A stretch of DNA of 64,000 nucleotides. Source: CAZJWR01 sp964549765 (lineage in GTDB: Bacteria > Zixibacteria > MSB-5A5 > GN15 > JAAZOE01). The stretch is from positions 1 through 64,000 of the forward strand of contig CAZJWR010000002.1 in the NCBI GenBank assembly GCA_964549765.1, in the 5' to 3' direction. The translations under genes were made by a program, and so were the position numbers. The notes beneath the pieces were generated by a model. That model made no database searches. It was not told where the DNA came from and saw nothing but the letters and a program-made list of their open reading frames with translations. Below, piece by piece: positions 9,202 through 17,781 of the stretch (within the stretch, counting starts at the first letter, position 1; each line of letters begins with the position of its first letter).

Positions 9202-9403
9202 CAGCTCCTTGTTCGGGGAGTGACCGCGGTGTGCATGACTCGCGTGTTGACGACACGGGTATGGACTGATCTATCGGGATGGGGCATATCGTCTCATTCG
9301 GCGACAGGTCGTCCCTTTCTTATTTGGCTGCAAAACCCATGCAATCGGCGGCAACTTTCCCGCGCCGTGTTCCCCCGGGAACGCCGCCTGCTAATCGAGC
9401 TAC
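9202..9403 (-). other. Long untranslated leader of the CBS-transporter operon
   Basis: About 195 nt lie between the predicted transcription start (near 9397) and the CBS gene start. It holds a GC-rich palindrome (GTTCCCGGGGGAAC near 9369-9382) but matches no riboswitch class I recognise. No gene is apparent in it. Confidence 0.4.
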
Positions 9404-9432
9404 ACTATAAGACGACAGTTATGCGATGTCAA
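9404..9432 (-). promoter_or_regulatory. Strong sigma-70 promoter for the CBS-DASS operon
   Basis: On the minus strand, TTGACA (9427-9432), a 17-bp spacer and TATAGT (9404-9409): a perfect -35 box, ideal spacing and a five-of-six -10 box. Confidence 0.75.
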
Positions 9433-9507
9433 TAGAGCGTTGGGGCAAAAATGGCCGTCGGTTTCACCGAAAACCGTTTTCGGATAACCGGGAGGGCCGG
9501 AGCCGGT

Positions 9508-11079
9508 CTACCACCAGACTTGTTTTCCATCTTCGACGGTGAAGATGCGTTCCTCCTTGTCGGAACCGTCGGCGACGAGCCAGTACAGGCCGTCCGAGGG
9601 GACGCTATCGAAAACCAGCGGCCCGTCGCCGGCAACCGCTTTGCCGATGGAAACCCACGTGTCAGTCATGTAAAACAATTCGTAGGTCTGCCCCTTGTCG
9701 AGAAAGGATGTGCTGACGCCGTCGGTAGATATCTCTTGTTTCCGGCGCGTAGTGGAAATCAAATTGATGCTGCGGACGCGCGAGGTATCGGCGGAAAGCG
9801 GCCGCTGATTGCAATCGGTTTGGAGAATGAAAGGCTCGCCGACCGGGACGACCTCTTCATTGAGATACAAGGCCGGGATATACGCGATGTCTTTGCCCAT
9901 ATCGGTGAAAGTGGCGGTATTATCTTTGATGCGCGCCCAATGGATCGGTTTCCATTCCCCGGAATTAAACACGCACAGGTAGGCGATATCGACCGAATCG
10001 GGCGCGTCGGCAAGTGCCACGGTGATCTCGCAGACGTCCTCGTAATCGGCGGTGACGTCGATATAACTCCGCCCCGCCAGCCATCCGGGCACTTTCTCCT
10101 GCTTGCGGTCCAGAAAGATGAGATTGTCAGGCTGATCGGCGAACATCTTCCGATACACCTTGGCCAGCTTGTTCGCGAGACGATATTCGCCGGGATTGCT
10201 CTCAGCTCCCATGAAGGGGATGACCTTCCCATCGGCGGCAAGGATGGCGTTCCAGGCATGGTTATTTCCCGAGTTCGCCCAATAGGGAGTGTAATCGCTG
10301 GTGACGGCGAGACCGTTGGCGCGCATGGCATAGATAGTCACATTCATCATATCCTCGCACCGCCCCAGACCGACATCCATCATTTCCGACAGCCCCTGAT
10401 CGGTCGGATGATAGTAATACCGGGGGTCGAATCCGAACCAGGTTTTGATATCGTCGTTGATGAAGGCGGCGGCTTCGACCGGATCGGACGGGTTTTTCAT
10501 CGAATCCGCAATATGAGCGTATTTATCGAAGAAGATTTGACGCCACGGTTCCAGCGGTTCATTGCTGCCGCGATAGGGCAGGACATAGGCGCAGAAATCG
10601 GCGAACGACAGGTTTTTCGCCCAGGGTCGTTCGTTCCAGGCGCGGAAGGCGTAGTCGATCTGGTTAATGAGAAAATCGGCGGTGATTGTTTCGGCGTCCA
10701 TGATTTTGTCTTTGCGTTCGAAATCGAGCACGCCGTGATTTGTCTCCAGAGTATCGAACGATGCGGTCAGCTTTTCATAATCGGGATAATCGAGAGCGTT
10801 GAACGCGATTTCGTTGCCGGAGGTATCCTCCAGGGCGTAAGTGGCGTAGCAGTGGTCGCCCATGTTGCCGATCAGGTAGTAGGCGGCTTTCAATTTGAGC
10901 GTATCGCCGGTTTCGTTATAATGCTGAAGGGCTTTTTCCAATTCAGCGCGGTTTTCGCCGGCGGCATCCAGCGTTTTCGATACGTCCGGCGGATACGCCG
11001 ACGCCACACCGCATCCGGCAACTAACGCGAAATATGATATAAAGTTCACGATTTTCACTGTCACCGATTTATGATGCAT
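9508..11079 (-). CDS. Secreted transglutaminase-like protein
   Basis: A 523-residue protein with an N-terminal signal segment (hydrophobic stretch ending near GVASAYPP). The central part (about residues 225-300) carries a transglutaminase-like triad arrangement: cysteine in LGRCEDMMNV, histidine in NNHAWNAIL and aspartate in AADGKVIPF. The flanks are beta-rich. Members act as peptidases or amide-bond-rearranging enzymes on extracellular protein or peptidoglycan. GGAGG precedes the ATG at 11079. The gene stands alone between a DUF401 gene upstream and the CBS promoter downstream. Substrate unknown. Confidence 0.8.
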   Translation of the reverse strand: MHHKSVTVKIVNFISYFALVAGCGVASAYPPDVSKTLDAAGENRAELEKALQHYNETGDTLKLKAAYYLIGNMGDHCYATYALEDTSGNEIAFNALDYPDYEKLTASFDTLETNHGVLDFERKDKIMDAETITADFLINQIDYAFRAWNERPWAKNLSFADFCAYVLPYRGSNEPLEPWRQIFFDKYAHIADSMKNPSDPVEAAAFINDDIKTWFGFDPRYYYHPTDQGLSEMMDVGLGRCEDMMNVTIYAMRANGLAVTSDYTPYWANSGNNHAWNAILAADGKVIPFMGAESNPGEYRLANKLAKVYRKMFADQPDNLIFLDRKQEKVPGWLAGRSYIDVTADYEDVCEITVALADAPDSVDIAYLCVFNSGEWKPIHWARIKDNTATFTDMGKDIAYIPALYLNEEVVPVGEPFILQTDCNQRPLSADTSRVRSINLISTTRRKQEISTDGVSTSFLDKGQTYELFYMTDTWVSIGKAVAGDGPLVFDSVPSDGLYWLVADGSDKEERIFTVEDGKQVWW

Positions 11080-11172
11080 TACAGCCTCCGGTTATCTGTA
11101 TCGCAATCCGTATCAGCCAAGGTATAGCGCGGCTGTATATGATGCAAGTGGTTTAGCGTGAAGAAAACCCGT

Positions 11173-12348
11173 CTACTGCGCGAAAAGAAATGAGAATCCC
11201 AAAACGAAAGCCAGCACGACGAGTGTCGGCGCCGCCAATCGGAAAATCATGGCGCGGATCGGCACGCGGAAATACTCGCAGGTGACCACCAGGCAGGGAT
11301 GCACGGGTGAAATGATGTAGCCGAAATAGACGGCCATATAGATAACGGCGAATATCGGCGCGGTGACGGCGCCGACCGCGCCCATGTACATAGGGAAAAT
11401 AATCGAGGCCGGGAGTTGCACGCGTCCGGTCAGCAGGCTGAGCGCAAAACCGGCGGTGACGGCCAGAATCAGCGGCGGCAACGGCAGCGCCGCAATCTTG
11501 GCGCCAGCCGGCGAGGCCTGAAAAATATACAGGTAGAGAAACATGCCGACGATGATAAAGGCGAAATTCCAGGGCTTCATGCGCTTCGCGATATCGATCA
11601 TATCGATCTTGTTTCGGCTGAGAAGCATCGACAGGGCCAGAGCCGTGGTTACGCCGATCAGCGTCGCCAGACTGCCGATATTAAACAATCTTTTAAGAAT
11701 AAAATCGAGCGCGGGTGCGCTGAGAATCACGAGCAGCGGGATCGACAACCCCGAAAGCGAAAACGAACCCTGATTGGCGACCCGGCCGTTTACCCGCCGG
11801 AGAAAGAAAAAATATCCCAGCGCCAGAGCCAGAGCGAAACCGGGAAGAAGATAGAGTGCGGCGTGGTAAACATCAAGGCCGGTGATTTGGGCCGAAACGA
11901 TCAAAGCGGGACTCAGGGGATAGATCAAAATAAACAAATGACGAAACCAATTGTTGATGGCGCCGATCAAATCGGGCGGGACGGTCTCGCCGCCCTTTTC
12001 CAGGATCGGCGCCGAAAGAAGCGCGCCGCCGGGCATCGGAAGCAATCCCATCAGGGCCGCCGACACCGCCAGAAGATATCGTCTGGGGATGCGAAGGTTG
12101 GCGACGAGACTGTCGATCTGTCCGCCCGCCTTCATGGCGCCACCGAGCAGCGGCACGATTCCCATCGCCAGCGCCAGAAGCACGACGGACGTATCGGTGG
12201 CGGTTCGGATTATTTGTTCAATGAGAATTTTGCCGGGCAGGGTGAACAACCCCAGAACGACCGCAGCGGAGATAATCCCCAGGGCGAGGTTTTTCTTCGA
12301 GATGACCAAAATCGTCGCCAGCGACGCTGCAAATCCAAGCCAAACCAT
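11173..12348 (-). CDS. DUF401-family integral membrane protein
   Basis: The family similarity begins at the methionine of MVWLGFAASLATILV, so the start is placed at 12348 (391 residues); a 100-residue upstream extension in the same frame lacks any membrane or family character and runs over the promoter of the divergent gene. About ten transmembrane segments are visible, with conserved-looking LLPMPGGALLSAPI and YPLSPALIV segments in the first half. DUF401 proteins resemble gluconate/citrate-type transporters, but no substrate is established. No strong ribosome binding site was seen. Confidence 0.75.
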   Translation of the reverse strand: MVWLGFAASLATILVISKKNLALGIISAAVVLGLFTLPGKILIEQIIRTATDTSVVLLALAMGIVPLLGGAMKAGGQIDSLVANLRIPRRYLLAVSAALMGLLPMPGGALLSAPILEKGGETVPPDLIGAINNWFRHLFILIYPLSPALIVSAQITGLDVYHAALYLLPGFALALALGYFFFLRRVNGRVANQGSFSLSGLSIPLLVILSAPALDFILKRLFNIGSLATLIGVTTALALSMLLSRNKIDMIDIAKRMKPWNFAFIIVGMFLYLYIFQASPAGAKIAALPLPPLILAVTAGFALSLLTGRVQLPASIIFPMYMGAVGAVTAPIFAVIYMAVYFGYIISPVHPCLVVTCEYFRVPIRAMIFRLAAPTLVVLAFVLGFSFLFAQ

Positions 12349-12451
12349 GCCGGCAAGTAAGCGGAAGCATCGGCTTTTGTCAAGCGGGGGAAGGCCGGCA
12401 AGCCCGATTAACGATTCGTTCCGATTCTGCGTATCTTGGGTAAAAGCACTA

Positions 12452-12480
12452 TTTACAAAATGTCGGTCCGGTTGTATACT
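12452..12480 (+). promoter_or_regulatory. Sigma-70 promoter for the GlpX-like gene
   Basis: TTTACA (12452-12457), a 17-bp spacer and TATACT (12475-12480), about 50 bp upstream of the ATG at 12538. Confidence 0.65.
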
Positions 12481-12537
12481 ACGGCGCATTCGGCCTATAA
12501 CCGGGAACGGGCGAACCAAATCGGGAGAGAGGGTCTC

Positions 12538-14217
12538 ATGGATAACGCCATGCGATACAATATCGAAGATACGCGGTTGGCGTATAACGGGAAATATCGG
12601 GAAGAGAAGTTCAACAAAGATCAAATTATCGAATTCAATCATCGCCACAAGGCGGTTCTGGCGGATTACGATCTTTCTCTGGAATCATGCGCCATCATCA
12701 CGCTCGCGGAACAGATAAGCTTCGATTCCAACCTCGGCGCATTCCGCAACCGGCAACTGCGACAGTCGGTGATTCTGGCAGGGACGCTTTCGGCGATGGG
12801 CGTCGGGCTTCACGGCCGGGGAAGTTTGAACAACCTGCCGAAGGACAAGCAGGACAAGAATACGACCAATCGCCTAAAGCGGGCCAACGACCGGACGTCG
12901 GCGCAGATTATGGCCGAAGTGCTACAAACCACCGCGGAGACCTTGCCGTCGGGGGAAGAGGTACTGATCGAATCAGCTCTGACTGAGGGCACGCGGGCCA
13001 AGCCGGGCAAGGAGCCGGGAGGCAACCCGACCATTCCGGTGGGCGCGGTGTTCGGCAAGGAGAAGCATCAGGTGCAATACGGCCTGTCGATGCCTCGCAA
13101 CGTGACGCTGCTATCGATGGGCAGCGACGTGGTCGACGGCACCACCAAATCGGTCAAGGGGATACACTCCAGCCTAACGTCGCTGTTCGTGACCGAGGCC
13201 AACGTCAAACGGCACCTGCCCGATATCTATGTCCAGCGATGGATGGCCGGAACCTATTTTGAAAAATTCAATCCCCGCGATACCAGCCTGATTGAGGCCG
13301 CCGAAATTATCGCCGATGCCTACGGGCATTCCCGAATCGAAAAACTCAGCGCCTTTTTCCTCGACCGTTCGCGGCATCATCCCGCCATGGACGTGCTGAA
13401 CAACGCCGGGGTATCGACGCCGTTCGACAAGGATGGTGATCTTCTGCCGGGTATCATCCTCGGCATGGAGGGATTTGCCTTCCCCGACGGCCGGAACCTC
13501 AGTTCCATGATCGGCGAAATCGGCGGTTCGGCGGAATGGGCGATCTGCGTCCTGCCGCTGGTGTGGCGCGGCGGCCAGGCGATCGGCATGCTGACCAGTC
13601 ATTCCACATTGACGCGAAAAGACCTGAGTCCCGAGGAGATGTGGAAGGAACGGTTCCATTTCACCGAAGACGAATTCATAGATATCCAGGACGCCCGCTT
13701 CGAGCGCAAGCCGTATTTCACCGTCGAGGATATCGTCGACGACCCGCACGCCGGCGGCATCAGCGCTTTCGGCGCCATCACCGATAATATCCTCATCCCG
13801 TTCATGAAGGGGATAACGGCGGATGCGGAGAACAAACGGGTTCGCGTAAATACATTGGTCGTCAATTCGCTGGGCATGGTGGAATGCTGGCAATTTTCGT
13901 TCAAGTGCAAGCACGGCGTCGATCAAACCATCGAGCGGATAAAATCTCCCAAGGAATTGCTCGAAGGCCTGCGCGGCAAGGCACTGGAAAAGACCATCGG
14001 CGACATGCTGGCCGATCCGCACGCACGCAAACGGTACCGGATATTTTTCAACAATGAATACTATCCGGCCCTGATACCGATCCACGACAAGATGGTGATT
14101 CTGCACCGGGCGGTGGAGGGGCTGATCGAACGAGGGGCCCTGCAGGAAAGCAATCGCGATATCGTCAAGATCACCGAACATCTGGCGTCGGACTGGTTCG
14201 TCAATTCCGAAGAATGA
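12538..14217 (+). CDS. Divergent GlpX-like (class II FBPase superfamily) phosphatase
   Basis: A 559-residue protein, about 220 longer than E. coli GlpX. By eye it keeps a GlpX order of motifs: QDKNTT (residues 105-110) for GlpX DKNTA; SDVVDGTTKSVKG (196-208) for VDPIEGTRMTAMG; PDIYVQRW (228-235) for PDMYMEKL; GEIGGSAEW (326-334) for GIGGAPEG, keeping the metal-site glutamate (E333); and AFGAITDNILI near residue 415 for SATGITKGDLL. The metal motif reads DVVDGT, closer to the DPxDGT of inositol monophosphatases. The extra length is spread over the N-terminus, internal insertions and a C-terminal helical region. Substrate unknown; sugar bisphosphate is a guess. The start at 12538 has GGAGAGAGG upstream. 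Confidence 0.6.
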   Translation: MDNAMRYNIEDTRLAYNGKYREEKFNKDQIIEFNHRHKAVLADYDLSLESCAIITLAEQISFDSNLGAFRNRQLRQSVILAGTLSAMGVGLHGRGSLNNLPKDKQDKNTTNRLKRANDRTSAQIMAEVLQTTAETLPSGEEVLIESALTEGTRAKPGKEPGGNPTIPVGAVFGKEKHQVQYGLSMPRNVTLLSMGSDVVDGTTKSVKGIHSSLTSLFVTEANVKRHLPDIYVQRWMAGTYFEKFNPRDTSLIEAAEIIADAYGHSRIEKLSAFFLDRSRHHPAMDVLNNAGVSTPFDKDGDLLPGIILGMEGFAFPDGRNLSSMIGEIGGSAEWAICVLPLVWRGGQAIGMLTSHSTLTRKDLSPEEMWKERFHFTEDEFIDIQDARFERKPYFTVEDIVDDPHAGGISAFGAITDNILIPFMKGITADAENKRVRVNTLVVNSLGMVECWQFSFKCKHGVDQTIERIKSPKELLEGLRGKALEKTIGDMLADPHARKRYRIFFNNEYYPALIPIHDKMVILHRAVEGLIERGALQESNRDIVKITEHLASDWFVNSEE

Positions 14218-14245
14218 TCCACTTTTCACAGAAGATCGATTACGG

Positions 14246-14274
14246 CGGCGTTCGCATCAATGCGGACGCCGTTT
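14246..14274 (+). terminator. Terminator after the GlpX-like gene
   Basis: An 11-bp stem (one G-T wobble) with loop TCAA, CGGCGTTCGCA to TGCGGACGCCG, followed by a short T run, 29 bp after the stop codon. Confidence 0.6.
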
Positions 14275-14402
14275 CGAATCTTTTCGATTTCGGACAAAAT
14301 TTACCACATTCGTAGTTGCGAAATGTCGGACAAAGTAGTATCATTGAGGAGTCAATACAGATTGAAAATTCCATCTATATCTTCTTGGAGAGGGGAGCAA
14401 TT

Positions 14403-15497
14403 ATGCATGGCAGAATTTTTGCAGCCACTCTGCTGATCCTGATCGCATGTCAATTTTGCCTCGTCGGAGCGCAGGATATGTCAACGCCGAAGGCAATCGT
14501 CAATACCGTTGTCAGCATACGTCCCGACTACGTGCCACCGACGGAAATATTGAACATTCTGGGAGTGCATGCCGCGGGCAACGTGGCCATGGTGCGCTGG
14601 CAGGACGCCGACGGTCCGCACACCGTCGATATCCGGCACAACGACGGCGCCAATCTTATTATCCTGACCGGCGGCGCCGATGACGTGGAATTCGTCGAGT
14701 CCATGATCCGCGAGGCCGATATCGCCCCCCGGCAGATCGAAATCGAGGTGCAAATCATCGAAATCAACAAATCCAAGGCGCAGGATATCGGCATCGATTG
14801 GAATGAATTGGTGCGAAGGAGCAATACGCAGTTCACCTGGCAGTATGACGATTACCGCCGGGATGAACATTATGTCAACAGAGACCCATCGCATGAAAGC
14901 ATTCGGGACACCAAGAGTGATCAGATCAACAAGCGAATGACGGCGCGATCGTCACTAAATCTAAACGATTTTCTGACGCTGCTCGATCAATCCGGCGCGG
15001 CGACGTTTAAATCGGTACCGAAAATATTGACCCTCAACAACCGGCGGGCGACGATTCTGGACGGCCAGCGGGTGACGTATATCACCAGGTATTCGAGTTA
15101 CACCAATCTCTACGAAACCGATTCGATGGATGCCGGATTGACGCTGTCGGTACTGCCGTCGCTGGGCGAAAGCGGCTATATCACGTTGAAGATCAACGCC
15201 GAAATGACCATGCTGGACGGCCAGATTTCCGGCAGCCCGATCAAGACCGGACAATTGATTGAGAATACGGTCGTCGTTAAGGACGGTGAATCGGTGCTTC
15301 TGGGCGGCCTCACCCGTACCGCCGAGGCTCGCACCACCAAGCGGTTCCCGATTCTCGGTTATGTCCTGCCGTTCATTTTTTCGCGCGAAGTGACGAATCG
15401 CGATGAGATCGAAAGCTTTATGATCCTCACGCCGAAGGTCGTCGATTTTTCGACCGCCCTCGATGAGGAGACCAAAACCAAGCTGGAAGGCAAGTGA
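14403..15497 (+). CDS. Short secretin-domain protein
   Basis: A 364-residue protein with a signal peptide (ending near CLVGAQ), one N-type ring-building domain (residues about 75-125, with NLIILTGGADDVEFVESMI) and a C-terminal secretin domain: VQIIEINKSKAQDIGIDW, SVPKILTLNNRRATILDGQ, SVLLGGLTR and ESFMILTPKVV. Secretins form outer-membrane gates for type II or III secretion or type IV pili. This one lacks the long N0-N3 series of GspD and the AMIN domains of PilQ, and no secretion genes lie nearby. The ATG at 14403 follows GAGAGGGGAG. It may serve a pilus or T2SS encoded elsewhere, or be an independent pore. Confidence 0.8.
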   Translation: MHGRIFAATLLILIACQFCLVGAQDMSTPKAIVNTVVSIRPDYVPPTEILNILGVHAAGNVAMVRWQDADGPHTVDIRHNDGANLIILTGGADDVEFVESMIREADIAPRQIEIEVQIIEINKSKAQDIGIDWNELVRRSNTQFTWQYDDYRRDEHYVNRDPSHESIRDTKSDQINKRMTARSSLNLNDFLTLLDQSGAATFKSVPKILTLNNRRATILDGQRVTYITRYSSYTNLYETDSMDAGLTLSVLPSLGESGYITLKINAEMTMLDGQISGSPIKTGQLIENTVVVKDGESVLLGGLTRTAEARTTKRFPILGYVLPFIFSREVTNRDEIESFMILTPKVVDFSTALDEETKTKLEGK

Positions 15498-15688
15498 CGG
15501 CGCCGCTGCGACGTAACAAAACATTCGGCAGGGTCTCAACCGGCCAGAGGCGAATCGGAATCCTGCGGAACAAGTCTTCCCGAACCGACCGCCATGGAAT
15601 CAAAATTGCCGGTCTTCATTTAGCCGTAACCTCAGTCTCGGGCCATCCGTAATAGACACTAATGCCGGACGACGCGTGCGATGACCAG
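15498..15688. other. Non-coding gap between the secretin and M14 genes
   Basis: No gene, strong hairpin or recognisable RNA is seen before the M14 promoter that follows. Confidence 0.4.
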
Positions 15689-15717
15689 TTGATAATTCCC
15701 GCCGTATACGCTATATT
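15689..15717 (+). promoter_or_regulatory. Sigma-70 promoter for the M14 gene pair
   Basis: TTGATA (15689-15694), a 17-bp spacer and TATATT (15712-15717), about 49 bp upstream of the first peptidase-like gene. Confidence 0.65.
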
Positions 15718-15765
15718 CGTTGGCATGGTATGTGTTTGAATGAGTACGTTTAACCGGAGGTGCAG

Positions 15766-17781
15766 ATGAAATCGGTCGGATGCGCACGATTACTCATGAT
15801 CGCATCTCTCCTGTTTACGTCCTCGCTGGTGATCGCCGGCGGGGCTGAACTGGGGTACCGTTCCCCGCAGGAGATAAAATCGACGATGGAAAAAACCGCC
15901 AAGGAAAACGGCGGTATCACGACGCTCCACACGTTGGGGCAGACGCCGGGCGGAAGAGACATTTTGCTCATGGAACTGGGTCCGGGCAAGAAGGAGGTTC
16001 CGGCCGTCCTGCTTGTGGCCAACATGGAGGGTGATTCGCCCCCGGCCACGCGAGCCGCGATGCAATTGATTGGGCTTCTGACGGGGGATTGGAAAGCCGA
16101 CACCGATTCTCTGCGGTGGTATATTATGCCGATGGCGAACCCGGATGGCTACGCCGCTTTCTTTTCCAAGCCCCTGAATAATAGCGATGTCAACGGCCGG
16201 GCCGCCAACGATGATCGGGACGACGCCACCGACGAAGACGGTCCCGATGATCTCAACGGCGACGGCTATATCACCGTTATGCGCCAGGTTCATCCGGAAG
16301 GCGAATGGATCGCCGTCGAGGATAACCCGGTCCTTATGAAACGGGCCGAAACGGGCAAAGGCGAACAGGGCAAATATCGGCTGTTCGAGGAGGGGATCGA
16401 CAACGACGGCGACGGGAAAATCAACGAGGACGGGCCGGGCGGAGCCAATCCCGGCCACAACTTCCCTCACGATTTTCGGCATTATTCGTATTCCAACGGG
16501 TTGTTTCCCGCCAGCGAGCCGGAAACCCGCGCTGTTCTGCAATTCGCGTTCGATCATCCGGAAATCGCCATGCTGCTTGTTTTCGATCGCACCAACAGTC
16601 TTCAGAATGTGCCGGAAAGTTCCAAACGGTCAGAAGCCACCCAGGATACATATCACCTCCCGCATCGCATGGCAGAGGAACTGGGTATAGACCCCGACGA
16701 GGAATTCACCCTCGATCAACTGGTCGAGATGGGCAAGGAGTTCACCGGTATGCAGGATCTGACGCCGGAAATGGTGCTGCAATTCCTCGGCGTCGGCGCG
16801 GCGGTCAATCCCGACCGCAACGACCTGCCGTACTGGAATGAAATCAGCAAGCGATACAAGGATTTTCTGAAGGAAGCCGGGCTGGACGGCAAGCGGCTGA
16901 AGGCAAAGGACTTTCCGTCGGGATCGATCGAGGAATGGGGCTATTACCAGTATGGCGTGCCCACTTACAGTATGGATTTTTGGACGGTCCCGGAATCCCC
17001 GAAAGAGGAAGCCGGCGAGAAAAAAGAGGGGATGATAACTCCCGACGAGATCGAAAAAATGTCCAATGAGGAATTCATCGCATTGGGCAAAGACAAGATC
17101 GATGCCTTTCTCAAAGCCAGCGGCGCGCCGGCCCAATACACGGCCGATATGGTGATTATGGGTCTCCAGGGCGGCATGATGACGACCAAAAAGATGGCTG
17201 AAATCATGCGCAAGATGAAGAAGAAAGAAGAAGCGGGGGGAGCCGACGAGACGGAACAGGCGCTCTACGACTATAATCCCAATGCCTTCGTGGCATGGAA
17301 GTCATACAAGCATCCGACTTTGGGCGAGGTTGAAATCGGCGGCATGATCCCCTACTCGACCGTGGCGCCTCCGGCCGACACCGCCGATGCCGTGATCATG
17401 AAGGAACTGCCCTTTCTTCGCCAGCTGGCGTCATGGCGGCCCCGAATCGCCCTCGATAAAATCGATATCACGCCTATGAGCGATGGTGTCTGGAAAGTCG
17501 AGGCCTGGGTGGCGAATAACGGGTTTTTGCCATATCCCACCTATCAGGGCAAGCGGTGTCAGAGGCCGACACCGGCGATAGCGACTATTTCGGGAGACAA
17601 TATCACGGTTCTCGAAGGTCGGCCCCGGACGGTGCTGGATATCATCGACGGTTCCGGCGGCGTTGGGAAAGTCAGCTGGCTAGTGAAAGCCGGCGGCGGA
17701 GACAAAGTAACGATCAAAGCCAGCAGTTTCAGCGCCGGATCGGATTCGCGGACGATTGCTCTGACAGGAGGTGGTCAATAA
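15766..17781 (+). CDS. M14 carboxypeptidase-like pseudoenzyme, secreted
   Basis: A 671-residue protein with a signal peptide (ending near LVIAGG) and the M14 zinc carboxypeptidase architecture, but the zinc site has decayed. The HGNE position reads EGDS (residues 88-91), the substrate-binding Asn-Arg position reads GHNFP, and the third-ligand histidine region reads FDRTNS. The catalytic glutamate region reads SMDFW. Two acidic calcium-type loops are present (DLNGDGYI; DNDGDGKINEDG) and a C-terminal beta domain follows. The start is the ATG at 15766 after CCGGAGG. It overlaps the next gene, an intact paralogue, by one base (TAATG). Probably a non-catalytic binding partner or substrate-capture protein. 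Confidence 0.8.
   Translation: MKSVGCARLLMIASLLFTSSLVIAGGAELGYRSPQEIKSTMEKTAKENGGITTLHTLGQTPGGRDILLMELGPGKKEVPAVLLVANMEGDSPPATRAAMQLIGLLTGDWKADTDSLRWYIMPMANPDGYAAFFSKPLNNSDVNGRAANDDRDDATDEDGPDDLNGDGYITVMRQVHPEGEWIAVEDNPVLMKRAETGKGEQGKYRLFEEGIDNDGDGKINEDGPGGANPGHNFPHDFRHYSYSNGLFPASEPETRAVLQFAFDHPEIAMLLVFDRTNSLQNVPESSKRSEATQDTYHLPHRMAEELGIDPDEEFTLDQLVEMGKEFTGMQDLTPEMVLQFLGVGAAVNPDRNDLPYWNEISKRYKDFLKEAGLDGKRLKAKDFPSGSIEEWGYYQYGVPTYSMDFWTVPESPKEEAGEKKEGMITPDEIEKMSNEEFIALGKDKIDAFLKASGAPAQYTADMVIMGLQGGMMTTKKMAEIMRKMKKKEEAGGADETEQALYDYNPNAFVAWKSYKHPTLGEVEIGGMIPYSTVAPPADTADAVIMKELPFLRQLASWRPRIALDKIDITPMSDGVWKVEAWVANNGFLPYPTYQGKRCQRPTPAIATISGDNITVLEGRPRTVLDIIDGSGGVGKVSWLVKAGGGDKVTIKASSFSAGSDSRTIALTGGGQ

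Noticed and set aside
9451..11025. A 524-codon open frame on the plus strand
   Set aside because: Antisense shadow of the transglutaminase-like gene; no ribosome binding site or motif.
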